In this document: in pieces, positions 39,848-47,980 of the stretch
Layout of the letters: each line of letters starts with the position of its first letter
How positions within the stretch are numbered: the stretch's first letter is position 1
Source of the DNA: Psychrobacter sp. UBA3483
Lineage (GTDB): Bacteria > Pseudomonadota > Gammaproteobacteria > Pseudomonadales > Moraxellaceae
Assembly: GCF_002377905.1 (NCBI RefSeq)
Contig: NZ_DFQS01000041.1
Location: forward strand, 1-49,612
Direction of reading: 5' to 3'
DNA length: 49,612 bases
Made by a program: the position numbers and the translations under genes
The notes under the pieces: generated by a model
Seen by the model: the letters and a program-made list of their open reading frames with translations, nothing else
The model's database searches: none
Told to the model about the DNA's origin: nothing

Positions 39848-40360
39848 CTAGCTTTTCAGCTGCGACAATATCGTCACTTCACGAATATAACTGGCCAAAT
39901 CTTCTTTGGATTCCGCCATCAATTCATCATCCTGTGTGTGCTTGGCATATTCAATCCATAGCAGCAGCTGATATAAACTATTACGCTCAGAGGCTTTGTA
40001 TTGTTTTACAAACTGCTTTAGCGTGCCCTCATCATTGATGTTTAAGCGCTCAATCCAGCTTTCAATTTTGGAAATCTGCTCTTTTGGGAAAAAAGCGTCG
40101 AACAAGGCTTTAACCAGTTCGTGGCGGTTTTCTTCACTGATGAGTTTGCCGACCCGTTTGGTTTGACGATTGCGCGCATTGGCACTGGTAATGTCAGCAA
40201 GCGCCATCAGCTCTGCCATAAAATAATCACTTGCGGGCAGTTTTTTAAGCTGCTTCTTTGATAAGCTGGCAAGCGGTATCGACAATGCTTGTAAGCGCTC
40301 ATGAGCTTTTTTGAGCTCTGTGCGCGAGACGCGCATATCTTGTTCTGACCAGTCAATCAT
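39848..40360 (-). CDS. yjgA: ribosome-associated protein YjgA/DarP (DUF615)
   Basis: YjgA (DarP) binds late 50S assembly intermediates and supports large-subunit maturation. The ATG at 40360 has GGAAAG 6 bases upstream and gives 170 residues; the upstream open frame to 40432 lacks a site. Signatures: VSRTELKKAHERLQALSIPLASLSKKQLKKLP and NARNRQTKRVGKLISEENRHELVKALF, the R-Q-x-x-x-x-GK-LIR pattern of the family. The N-terminal acidic stretch of E. coli YjgA is shorter here. It follows rapZ by ~118 bases on the same strand. Confidence 0.9.
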   Translation of the reverse strand: MIDWSEQDMRVSRTELKKAHERLQALSIPLASLSKKQLKKLPASDYFMAELMALADITSANARNRQTKRVGKLISEENRHELVKALFDAFFPKEQISKIESWIERLNINDEGTLKQFVKQYKASERNSLYQLLLWIEYAKHTQDDELMAESKEDLASYIREVTILSQLKS

Positions 40361-40478
40361 AAAAGCTTTCCATTTTTCGAGATAGTAAATAATAGAGTTT
40401 ATTGCGTCTTGCTGATTATATTGCTTAAGCATTCATTGTAGCTAATAACCATTAATAATTAGCATTACTAACCTTGCT

Positions 40479-41438
40479 TTACCAACGATGTTTTTCGCGG
40501 TGCTTAGCGGTAACGCTCAAACCTTCGGGCAAGCTCGCGCTCAATTTATCTTGCAAGTGCTTGGTAATAAATACCGAGCGATGCTTGCCCCCTGTGCAGC
40601 CAATCGCAACCGTCACCGTATGGCGGTTGTTGTGTAAAAAGTCTGGCAACCAGCGCGTAAGGAAGGCGGCGATATCGTCCGTCATCTCTGCCACTTCTGG
40701 GTAATCAGCAAAAAACTCAGCAACTTCCGCATCAAGACCCGTCGCGGCGCGCAGCTTTGGATTCCAATGTGGGTTGGGCAAAATGCGCACATCAAAGACA
40801 AAGTCGGCATCAATTGGGCTGCCATATTTAAAACCAAAGGATAAGAGGTTAATGGCGATTTGATTGTCAGCCCCAACATAATCGCGCAGGCGCTCTTTTA
40901 GCTGGTGGATATTTAGCATACTGGTATCAATTTTAAGATCAGCACGCCTAAATATCGGCTGCAAAAGCTGGTTTTCTTTTTCAATCGCCGCTGGTAAATT
41001 GTCAGCGGTATTTTCGATGCCTTTGCTATCTTGCACCATCAAAGGATGAATGCGGCGCGTGGCATTAAAGCGCGCCACTAAGATATCCTCTTGCGCTGTC
41101 ACATAAATGACGGTGAGAGCCTCTTCGCCATACGTCTGCTTTAACGTATCATGTATTTCAGAAAAATTGGACAAATCGGCGCGCGGGGTGCGAATATCGA
41201 CCCCAAGGGCGACGCGTTTGATGCCGCTATCACAAACCAGCTTTTGTGCCGCCTCAGGAACCAATGACAAAGGCATATTATCAATACAATAATAACCAAA
41301 GTCCTCTAGGATATTGAGTACGGAGGTCTTGCCCGAGCCTGAGCGCCCTGAAACCACTAAGATACTTAAACTATCTTTATGGGACTGTGTCTGCTCGTTA
41401 TTTGATTTGGCGTGCTCATTGTCCTTAGTTGTACTCAT
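40479..41438 (-). CDS. rapZ: RNase adapter protein RapZ
   Basis: RapZ binds nucleotides and, in enterobacteria, brings the sRNA GlmZ to RNase E to control glucosamine-6-phosphate synthase. The P-loop is GRSGSGKTS (31-39), followed by the YCIDNMPLSLVP block and the C-terminal domain with GFKYGSPIDADFVFDVRILPNPH and IGCTGGKHRSV. The N terminus has a ~25-residue Asn/Gln/Ser-rich extension (319 vs 284 residues). An AAGGATGA site precedes the ATG. The usual rpoN-hpf-ptsN-rapZ context is absent; here it follows panC by 40 bases. The GlmZ role cannot be assumed outside enterobacteria. Confidence 0.95.
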   Translation of the reverse strand: MSTTKDNEHAKSNNEQTQSHKDSLSILVVSGRSGSGKTSVLNILEDFGYYCIDNMPLSLVPEAAQKLVCDSGIKRVALGVDIRTPRADLSNFSEIHDTLKQTYGEEALTVIYVTAQEDILVARFNATRRIHPLMVQDSKGIENTADNLPAAIEKENQLLQPIFRRADLKIDTSMLNIHQLKERLRDYVGADNQIAINLLSFGFKYGSPIDADFVFDVRILPNPHWNPKLRAATGLDAEVAEFFADYPEVAEMTDDIAAFLTRWLPDFLHNNRHTVTVAIGCTGGKHRSVFITKHLQDKLSASLPEGLSVTAKHREKHRW

Positions 41439-41478
41439 GATCCGTCATCCTTATACATTGCTCTAGCCACTCCCGCGC

Positions 41479-42381
41479 TCATGACGACAGTGTTACCGTC
41501 ACTAGCTGATTGTCTAACAAGCGTGCACGGCCCAACCATGCGGCAACCAAAATCACCAAATCTTGCTGATTTTCTTCTAAACTTGCCTGCAAATTGTCTG
41601 CCTTTAAAGCCTCAAGTTGAGCCGTTTTAACTTCTAAATAATCAATGATAAAACCCGCTGCAGTGATACGCGCTTTAGCCGCTGCTAATAAATGCTCAGG
41701 CCCTTGTTTGATATGCGCGCCATTCGTCAGTTGGTCGGCTAAGCGCTGTAATTCCTGATGAAGCATGGGAGCGATATTGCGCTCAGTTTCAGTTAAATAC
41801 TGATTGCGCGACGATAGCGCTAAACCATCAGCTGCTCGTACGATAGGCGCGCCAACGATTTCAATCGGATAACTTAAATCACGCACCAACTGCTGAATAA
41901 TGGATAATTGTTGATAGTCTTTTTGCCCAAATATTGCTACATTGGGCTGAACGATATTAAAAAGTTTTGAGACGACGATGCCCACGCCATCAAAATGACT
42001 AGGGCGCGATTGGCCACATAACTGGCCGGTGATTGCGCCTGCGCGAACGGACGTTGGTGGCGGCAATACCGGATACATCTCATCAATGCTTGGGGCAAAT
42101 ACATAATCGGCGCCCACGGTAGCAAGCTTGGCGACATCTGCATCTAAGGTACGTGGATAGCTGTCAAAATCTTCACCGACGCCGAATTGGGTAGGATTGA
42201 CAAAGATACTCACCACGACAATATCGGCATGCTGCTTGGCAAGCTTGACCAGCTCAAGATGGCCATCATGCAGATTGCCCATTGTTGGTACTAACGCAAT
42301 ACGCGACTTGCCCTCTTGCTGACCACGATAAGGGTTTAGGGCGTTACGCAGCGCTGAGATGTGATGATAAATAATGGGCAT
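41479..42381 (-). CDS. panC: pantoate--beta-alanine ligase (pantothenate synthetase)
   Basis: PanC joins pantoate and beta-alanine with ATP to give pantothenate. It has the nucleotidyltransferase HIGH-like motif in VPTMGNLHDGHLELV (His38, His41), NPTQFG (pantoate binding), FGQKDYQQL and LSSRNQYL (KMSKS-like loop). 300 residues, slightly longer than E. coli (283). It follows panB by 80 bases and precedes rapZ by 40 bases. panD, for beta-alanine supply, is not in the window. Confidence 0.97.
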   Translation of the reverse strand: MPIIYHHISALRNALNPYRGQQEGKSRIALVPTMGNLHDGHLELVKLAKQHADIVVVSIFVNPTQFGVGEDFDSYPRTLDADVAKLATVGADYVFAPSIDEMYPVLPPPTSVRAGAITGQLCGQSRPSHFDGVGIVVSKLFNIVQPNVAIFGQKDYQQLSIIQQLVRDLSYPIEIVGAPIVRAADGLALSSRNQYLTETERNIAPMLHQELQRLADQLTNGAHIKQGPEHLLAAAKARITAAGFIIDYLEVKTAQLEALKADNLQASLEENQQDLVILVAAWLGRARLLDNQLVTVTLSS

Positions 42382-42461
42382 GGTTAATATGTCTTATCCT
42401 AATAGCTTTTTTATCGGTAATCGTCAAATCATTAAATCAAATACGACTTACTTTAATACGG

Positions 42462-43262
42462 CTAGCTAAATTGGTGCTGTTCAGTGGGGAAACTGCCGTC
42501 ACGTACCGACTGCTGATACAGCGCAAAAGCCCCTTCAATACTACCCGCGCTATTACGCTCATCGGTTAAAAAGTCATGGACAAAGCGTGGTACGCGGCCG
42601 TGCACCATACCAAGCATGTCATGCATGACAAGGACTTGACCATCAGTATCAGCACCAGCGCCAATCCCAATAACCGGCACAGCTACGGCTTCTGTAACTG
42701 CCTTCGCAAGCTCAGCCGGTACACACTCTAATACCAAAAGCGCCGCACCTGCCTCGACCACCGCTTTAGCATCAGTCAGCAGTTTTTCGGCCGCAGCATC
42801 ACCGCGACCTTGGATTTTATAACCACCAAAGACATTGACAGACTGCGGCGTCAGTCCTAAATGCACACAAGTCGGCGTACCTGCTTGCGCCAAGGTTTTG
42901 ACCAAATCGCAAAGCTCACTACCGCCTTCAATCTTAATCACATGCGCGCCCGCCTGCATCAGCTTACGGCTATTGGCCACCGCATCTGGGAGCGTCACAT
43001 AACTCATAAATGGCAAATCCGCTAAAATCAGTGCATGCTTATTACTACGGGCTATATTGGCCGTATGATAAGCCATATCATCAACGCTGACAGGCAAGGT
43101 TGAATCATGCCCTTGTACCACCATGCCCAAACTATCACCGATCAAAATCGTATCGATTTGCGCGTTGTCCATCATACGCGCAAACATGGCGTCATAGCAG
43201 GTCAGACAAGTGAATTTAACACCGTCTTTTTTAAATTTATTTAAGGTAGATAAGGTTGTCAT
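42462..43262 (-). CDS. panB: ketopantoate hydroxymethyltransferase
   Basis: PanB transfers a hydroxymethyl group from methylene-tetrahydrofolate to ketoisovalerate. The 266 residues match the family. Signatures: LTCYDAMFARMMD, LIGDSLGMVVQGHDSTLPV, HVIKIEGG, GLTPQSVNVFGGYKIQGR and IGIGAGADTDGQVLVMHDMLG. A GAGGGT site lies before the ATG. It is third in the pcnB-folK-panB-panC run. Confidence 0.98.
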   Translation of the reverse strand: MTTLSTLNKFKKDGVKFTCLTCYDAMFARMMDNAQIDTILIGDSLGMVVQGHDSTLPVSVDDMAYHTANIARSNKHALILADLPFMSYVTLPDAVANSRKLMQAGAHVIKIEGGSELCDLVKTLAQAGTPTCVHLGLTPQSVNVFGGYKIQGRGDAAAEKLLTDAKAVVEAGAALLVLECVPAELAKAVTEAVAVPVIGIGAGADTDGQVLVMHDMLGMVHGRVPRFVHDFLTDERNSAGSIEGAFALYQQSVRDGSFPTEQHQFS

Positions 43263-43373
43263 ATGACCCTCAATGCGGTTAACTATTTATAGCCTTTGAC
43301 GTTTTAATAAAATGCACAGCCACTATCCTAGCATCCAACTTATTCATCATTCGACAGAGGCACCAAAGAGGCA

Positions 43374-43928
43374 CTAATTCAGTTTTAATAGCTTTAGCCC
43401 CGTCCAATCGTCACTCGGCGGATAAGCGGTGATGGGTTTGTTTGAAATGATTAACGCTGGCGCCAACTCTCGCAGCGGTAGCAAGACAAAATTGCGTTCA
43501 TGCAACCCCGCATGCGGTATCGTTAATTGTGGCTCTGAGATTTCGATATCACCATACAATAAAATATCGACATCGAGGCTGCGCTCACCCCAGCGGCGCA
43601 AACGGGTGCGTTTGGCTTGTTGTTCTAGCGCTTGGCAAAATGCAAGCAGCTCAAACGCAGTTAAGGTAGTCTCAAAACCTACAACCGCATTGACAAAGTC
43701 AGGCTGATCTTGCGGTCCCATCGGCGCCGAAGCATAGAAAGAAGACACACGAACTGCTCGTATCTGCTTATTTTCTTGCATGGCTACGATGGCTTGCTGT
43801 AAATGCTCTACCGGCGAACCTAGCTCGTTTTCTAAATTACTGCCTAACCCGACATAGCAGATAACCCAGTTCATACCGTCACTACTTTTATTGGCATTGG
43901 CATTGCTAGTTTCAAAGTGGCTGTTCAT
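43374..43928 (-). CDS. folK: HPPK, 2-amino-4-hydroxy-6-hydroxymethyl-dihydropteridine pyrophosphokinase
   Basis: FolK pyrophosphorylates the pterin for folate synthesis. Signatures: YVGLGSNLEN, FYASAPMGPQDQPDFVNAVVGFET, and RRWGERSLDVDILLYGDIEISEPQLTIPHAGLHERNFVL in separate blocks, containing the metal-binding Asp pair (DVD). From the ATG at 43928 the protein has 184 residues; a GTG three codons upstream is the other option. The first ~20 residues are an Asn/Ser-rich extension. It follows pcnB by 50 bases, the conserved enterobacterial order. Confidence 0.96.
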   Translation of the reverse strand: MNSHFETSNANANKSSDGMNWVICYVGLGSNLENELGSPVEHLQQAIVAMQENKQIRAVRVSSFYASAPMGPQDQPDFVNAVVGFETTLTAFELLAFCQALEQQAKRTRLRRWGERSLDVDILLYGDIEISEPQLTIPHAGLHERNFVLLPLRELAPALIISNKPITAYPPSDDWTGLKLLKLN

Positions 43929-43938
43929 AGTTTTCACT

Positions 43939-43962
43939 GTGCTTTAGTGCTTTAGTGCTTTA
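43939..43962. repeat. 8-bp tandem repeat, three copies
   Basis: GTGCTTTA occurs three times in a row just upstream of folK, in the pcnB-folK spacer. It is a small slippage repeat near the ribosome-binding region. Confidence 0.95.
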
Positions 43963-43978
43963 AAATCGGCTTGTAAGC

Positions 43979-46330
43979 CTAACCGTTGTTAACGCTTGGC
44001 TGACGACGGCGGCGTTTTGATGGTACCGGCCCTTTTTGCTCATTCATTTTACTAGCAGCTGTTTGATTATCAGCTGACTGAGTTTGAGTAGTCTGTTTCT
44101 TAGTATTCTGTTTGGTTGTAGCAGGTTTGTTAGAAGCAGCTTTTTTAGCAACAGCTTTTTTAGCAACAGAGGGTGTATCCTCAGCAAATTCTGCCGCAGT
44201 TTTGGGGGCTTTTTTCCCATACTTAGCCGTATTTCCTACTTGCTCTTTATCGCTAACTGGTTTTGCCGCTACGTTATGCAAGTTATCAGCGTTATTTTTA
44301 ACGTCAATATTACTATTATTCGCTATCGTAGTAGGTTGACGACGGCGACGTTTATACGGTATCGGCTCGTTGTTTATGCTGACGAGCGCTGGCGTTTGGG
44401 CGACAGTACGCTTAGTATGAATATTAGCATTGGCCGTTGTAGATAAAGCTGACTGCTCAAAATCGGCTTTGCTAGCAGCAGGCTTGGTATCGACTGGTTT
44501 TGTTTTTGCATCCTGCTGCGCTTGCTTATCAGCGTTAACAAAGTTATCAGATTGGCTTGCAACCAGCGCTTTCTTAGATGACGTATTTTCAGCTTTTGGG
44601 CTTTGCTGCACAGGGGCTTGCTTTGATTTAGCGTTAGATTTTGGCTGATCGTCCGCTGGCAACTGCTTACGTAGTGGCGGAACCACTTTTTCATGCTCTA
44701 TGACAAACAACGGCGCTGGTTTTATATCTTGACGCTTATGTGCCGATTGGTTGCCAGTATTCGCCAGTGATAACTGCTGCAATTGCGCCAGCTCATTATT
44801 ATCTTGTGCTGCTTGCTGCTTATCATAGCTATTATTACGACCATTCTCATTACGACCGACATTGCTGCTACTATTACTGACACTGTTATTAGCATGCTGA
44901 GCCGACTGACTGGCAGCGCGGCGGCGGCGTGACGGCACGTTTGAGGCATCATTAGCTTGCTTGCTATGAGCATTGCCGTTGATGGTATCTGGTTGATTGT
45001 TTTCTATGTGATTTACCTTATCATTGTTTGGTGTGCTCAAAGCTTGCGGTTTTTGACGATTACGCCCGCGACCACGCTGCCCTTGTTTATACGCACCGCG
45101 ACGGATATTTTCATCAAAATCCTCAATCGCTTGATCTTGCTGCTGCTCGGTCAGGGTTTGATAGTTTTGCCACCACTCGCCCATGCCATTGGTCGATTCT
45201 GAAAGCGGATGTTCGGCATCACCGCACTGCTCACGCAATAGCAAGAAATCAAAACCGGCACGGAAACGAGGATGCTCAGATAACTGGATAATTTGTTTGC
45301 TGCGGGGCGCGGCCAATTTTGGCTGCAATATCCAAATATCACGGATAAATTGTTCGGCAAATTTTGGAATAGCGGTCTTGATACGCTGACGGTCGATGAC
45401 TTTGCCAGCTGCATGCAGTTGCGCATCAGCAAAAGGCATATTGCGTTTTTTTGCTTTTTCTAATTGATGGAGATAGTTTTCCCACAGCAAGGCGGCATAA
45501 AAGAAAGCAGGATTGATACTTTTGCCAGCGGCGATACGTTTATCGGTATTGACAGCCACTTGTTTGACCAACGCACTTGGTTCGGCAGGCGGATAAATAA
45601 ATAAGCTGTCAATCGCGCCCGATTCAAACAATAACGGTAATAACGGCACTAAATAGCCACCGGTGAACATCTTTTGCGTTTCATCATACAGACGATGCGG
45701 AGAGATTTGCTCAAGCAGAGCCCAATTGTCATCATGGAACTGGGCGGCGAGTTCGCTATCAAAGTCAAAACCCAATTTTGCCTTAAAACGCAGGGCACGC
45801 AGCAACCTGACCGGATCTTCTTCGATACGCGTCGGTGCATTGCCTAACAGGCGAATAATTTTATTATCAATATCTTCAAGGGCACCGCAAAAATCATGTA
45901 CCACACCTTTAAGCGGTTGATAATATAAAGCATTGATAGAAAAGTCACGACGGGCAAAGTCTTGTTTGATATCGCCCCAGACATTGTCGCGCAAAATCAT
46001 TCCGTCTTGATTGGTATTGGCATTATTGAGCGGTGGACCACGAAACGTCGCCACTTCGATAAGTTCGCGCCCAGAGTAGACATGCGCCAATTGAAAGCGG
46101 CGACCGATAATACGGCAACGCTTGCCAAAGACGTCTTTAATCTCATGAGGTTTGGCATCAGTGACCGCGTCAAAGTCTTTTGGACGCAGGCCTAGCAAAG
46201 TATCGCGCACGCCGCCACCGACGATATAGGCATCAAACCCAGCTCGGGTTAGGGTGGCTATCACTTCGGTAATGGAATTGGGTAATTCAGATTTATTCAG
46301 TTCTAACTGCTTGGCGGCACGCTCGGCCAT
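43979..46330 (-). CDS. pcnB: poly(A) polymerase I with a 350-residue disordered tail
   Basis: PcnB adds 3' A tails that mark RNAs for decay. The catalytic core (~1-430) has GGGVRDTLLG (38-47), the metal pair KDFDAVTDAK (Asp52/Asp54), GRRFQLAHVY (76-85) typical of PAP I rather than the CCA enzyme, RRDFSINALYY (127-137) and EEDPVRLLRALRFKAKLGF. E. coli PcnB has ~465 residues; this protein has 783. Residues ~430-783 are a disordered Asn/Gln/Ala/Lys/Ser-rich region with four-arginine clusters at 468-471 (PSRRRRAA), 661-664 and 773-776 (both KRRRRQP). A GAGGAG site precedes the ATG. It heads the pcnB-folK-panB-panC run. Confidence 0.95.
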   Translation of the reverse strand: MAERAAKQLELNKSELPNSITEVIATLTRAGFDAYIVGGGVRDTLLGLRPKDFDAVTDAKPHEIKDVFGKRCRIIGRRFQLAHVYSGRELIEVATFRGPPLNNANTNQDGMILRDNVWGDIKQDFARRDFSINALYYQPLKGVVHDFCGALEDIDNKIIRLLGNAPTRIEEDPVRLLRALRFKAKLGFDFDSELAAQFHDDNWALLEQISPHRLYDETQKMFTGGYLVPLLPLLFESGAIDSLFIYPPAEPSALVKQVAVNTDKRIAAGKSINPAFFYAALLWENYLHQLEKAKKRNMPFADAQLHAAGKVIDRQRIKTAIPKFAEQFIRDIWILQPKLAAPRSKQIIQLSEHPRFRAGFDFLLLREQCGDAEHPLSESTNGMGEWWQNYQTLTEQQQDQAIEDFDENIRRGAYKQGQRGRGRNRQKPQALSTPNNDKVNHIENNQPDTINGNAHSKQANDASNVPSRRRRAASQSAQHANNSVSNSSSNVGRNENGRNNSYDKQQAAQDNNELAQLQQLSLANTGNQSAHKRQDIKPAPLFVIEHEKVVPPLRKQLPADDQPKSNAKSKQAPVQQSPKAENTSSKKALVASQSDNFVNADKQAQQDAKTKPVDTKPAASKADFEQSALSTTANANIHTKRTVAQTPALVSINNEPIPYKRRRRQPTTIANNSNIDVKNNADNLHNVAAKPVSDKEQVGNTAKYGKKAPKTAAEFAEDTPSVAKKAVAKKAASNKPATTKQNTKKQTTQTQSADNQTAASKMNEQKGPVPSKRRRRQPSVNNG

Positions 46331-46494
46331 GCATCTACTCCTCGCCTTTATTCTTAACCACCCCGACGAACACAGCGTCTATCAGGCGGATGTACCCGCT
46401 AGTTTAACAAATTTTGACCATGGTGGGTGTGTTATGACATTTACTTACATGCTATTTTGTCAATATGGGGGTTAAATTATACAAAATAAAGCGC

Positions 46495-46926
46495 TTAATC
46501 TTGTACGCTTAAACGTTGGCGATTCTTCTCGACGGTTTTTGCCCCGATGCCTTTTACTTTCGTTAATTCATCAACCGTTTTAAAACCGCCAAACATCTCG
46601 CGATATAAAATAATTGCCTGCGCTTTACTGCTGCCAATACCGTTTAATGCCACCAGCTCGGCTTCTGTCGCGCGATTGATATTAATTCTAGTCTGCGTGC
46701 GCGCTTGGCTGTGGGCTGCTTCTTGCGTCAATAGATATTTATAAGCACTTTTAGCATTATCAAAACATGGCGCGGCAAAGACGGGATGAGACAGCTCCGC
46801 CATGATAGAAAATATGCCTACTAAAAAAATGACTAAGTTTTTAAATAAATTAGCATGCTGCCATTTAATAAATGAGTATTTGATGGCTAACCATTTAATA
46901 AGCAAGCTTTTATTAGTCGCGTTCAT
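46495..46926 (-). CDS. comEA: ComEA-like DNA-binding helix-hairpin-helix protein
   Basis: The ATG at 46926 gives 143 residues; it lies within the last codons of mazG (14-base overlap), which suggests translational coupling. The open frame upstream to 46962 is inside mazG. An N-terminal membrane segment or signal peptide (FKNLVIFLVGIFSIMAELSHP, ending PVFA) is followed by a linker and the ComEA tandem helix-hairpin-helix: ININRATEAELVALNGIGSSKAQAIILYR, then GGFKTVDELTKVKGIGAKTVEKNRQRL. Such proteins bind incoming DNA in the periplasm during natural transformation. The cysteine after the signal is at AAPC and is not a good lipobox. Confidence 0.9.
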   Translation of the reverse strand: MNATNKSLLIKWLAIKYSFIKWQHANLFKNLVIFLVGIFSIMAELSHPVFAAPCFDNAKSAYKYLLTQEAAHSQARTQTRININRATEAELVALNGIGSSKAQAIILYREMFGGFKTVDELTKVKGIGAKTVEKNRQRLSVQD

Positions 46927-47803
46927 GCTGTTTCGCCGCTTCCCATAACGCATCCATCTCATTGATATCGCTATCTTCTAAACGCTTGCCAGCTGCCGCT
47001 AACTGCTCTTCAATATAACCAAAGCGCGACTTAAATTTATGCACACAGGTCAACGTTGCCGTTTCAGCATCGAGATTGAGTTTACGGGCGACATTGACCA
47101 GCGCAAACATGCAATCGCCAAGCTCTTTTTCAATGTCTCTGATATTGGCTTTGCTTATGGTATATTGAGCAGCGGTTTTCGATTTATCGGTCAGCTCGCT
47201 TTTTAACTCAGCGATTTCTTCATCAAGCTTATCAAAAGCGCCGCTGACCCCTTCCCAATCAAACCCCAATTTTGATGCTTGTTTTTGCACTTCCTGCGCT
47301 TGCATCAGCGCACTACCTGCCTTGGTATTATCCAAACGACGTTTCGGCTTGCCACGTGCGGCGCGAGCTTGGTCTTCCTCTGCTTTAATCTCATCCCAGC
47401 GTGCTTTTACCGCAGCGTCGTCTTTTAGCGTTTCTGCTTCAAAGACATGCGGATGGCGGCGAATCAGCTTTTCTTGCAAGGTGGTAATCACATCGCTGAT
47501 ATCAAAGCGTCCTTGTTCAGCGTACATCTGACAATGAAAAACCACTTGCAAAAGCACATCGCCAAGCTCGCCCTTGATATCTTCGTCATCATCGCTTTGA
47601 ACCGCTTCGCCAAGCTCATAGGCTTCTTCAATCGCATACGGAATGAGGCTATGATTGCTTTGTTTTTTATCCCACGGACAATCTGCGCGCAGCCGTGCCA
47701 TCAATCCCAATAAATCGTCTAACTCGCCAGTGGCTACTGGCACGCCCTGTACAGGGCTGGGCGGCGTAACAGAAGTTAACGTTTGGTTGTCTAAGTCACT
47801 CAT
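46913..47803 (-). CDS. mazG: nucleoside triphosphate pyrophosphohydrolase
   Basis: MazG hydrolyses NTPs to NMPs and pyrophosphate, a house-cleaning role linked to the stringent response in E. coli. Two MazG domains are seen: domain 1 about 30-105 with CPWDKKQSNHSLIPYAIEEAYELGEAV and the EExxE-12x-ExxD pattern (ELGDVLLQVVFHCQM), domain 2 about 165-265 with KASKLGFDWEG, DKLDEEIAELKSEL and ELGDCMFALVNVARKL. 296 residues versus 263 in E. coli, with a ~30-residue N-terminal extension. An AAGAGTA site precedes the ATG. relA is not adjacent. Confidence 0.95.
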   Translation of the reverse strand: MSDLDNQTLTSVTPPSPVQGVPVATGELDDLLGLMARLRADCPWDKKQSNHSLIPYAIEEAYELGEAVQSDDDEDIKGELGDVLLQVVFHCQMYAEQGRFDISDVITTLQEKLIRRHPHVFEAETLKDDAAVKARWDEIKAEEDQARAARGKPKRRLDNTKAGSALMQAQEVQKQASKLGFDWEGVSGAFDKLDEEIAELKSELTDKSKTAAQYTISKANIRDIEKELGDCMFALVNVARKLNLDAETATLTCVHKFKSRFGYIEEQLAAAGKRLEDSDINEMDALWEAAKQHERD

Positions 47804-47980
47804 AAAATACTCTTATATGTTTTATCATAGAAACGGATAAGTATAAAAACGCTCACATAAAGCACCACTACGGCTTTATGACTCATTTGGTAGTTAGTGT
47901 ATCATTGAACGCTTATTGACTTATAATCCTGTTATCACTCCCTCATTTTTTACCGCGCACGCACAAGGAAGCTTACTATT

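Noticed and set aside
44084..45391. Several plus-strand frames antisense to pcnB
   Set aside because: They are shadows of the conserved pcnB core and of its Asn/Gln/Lys-rich tail; none has a start site or domain.
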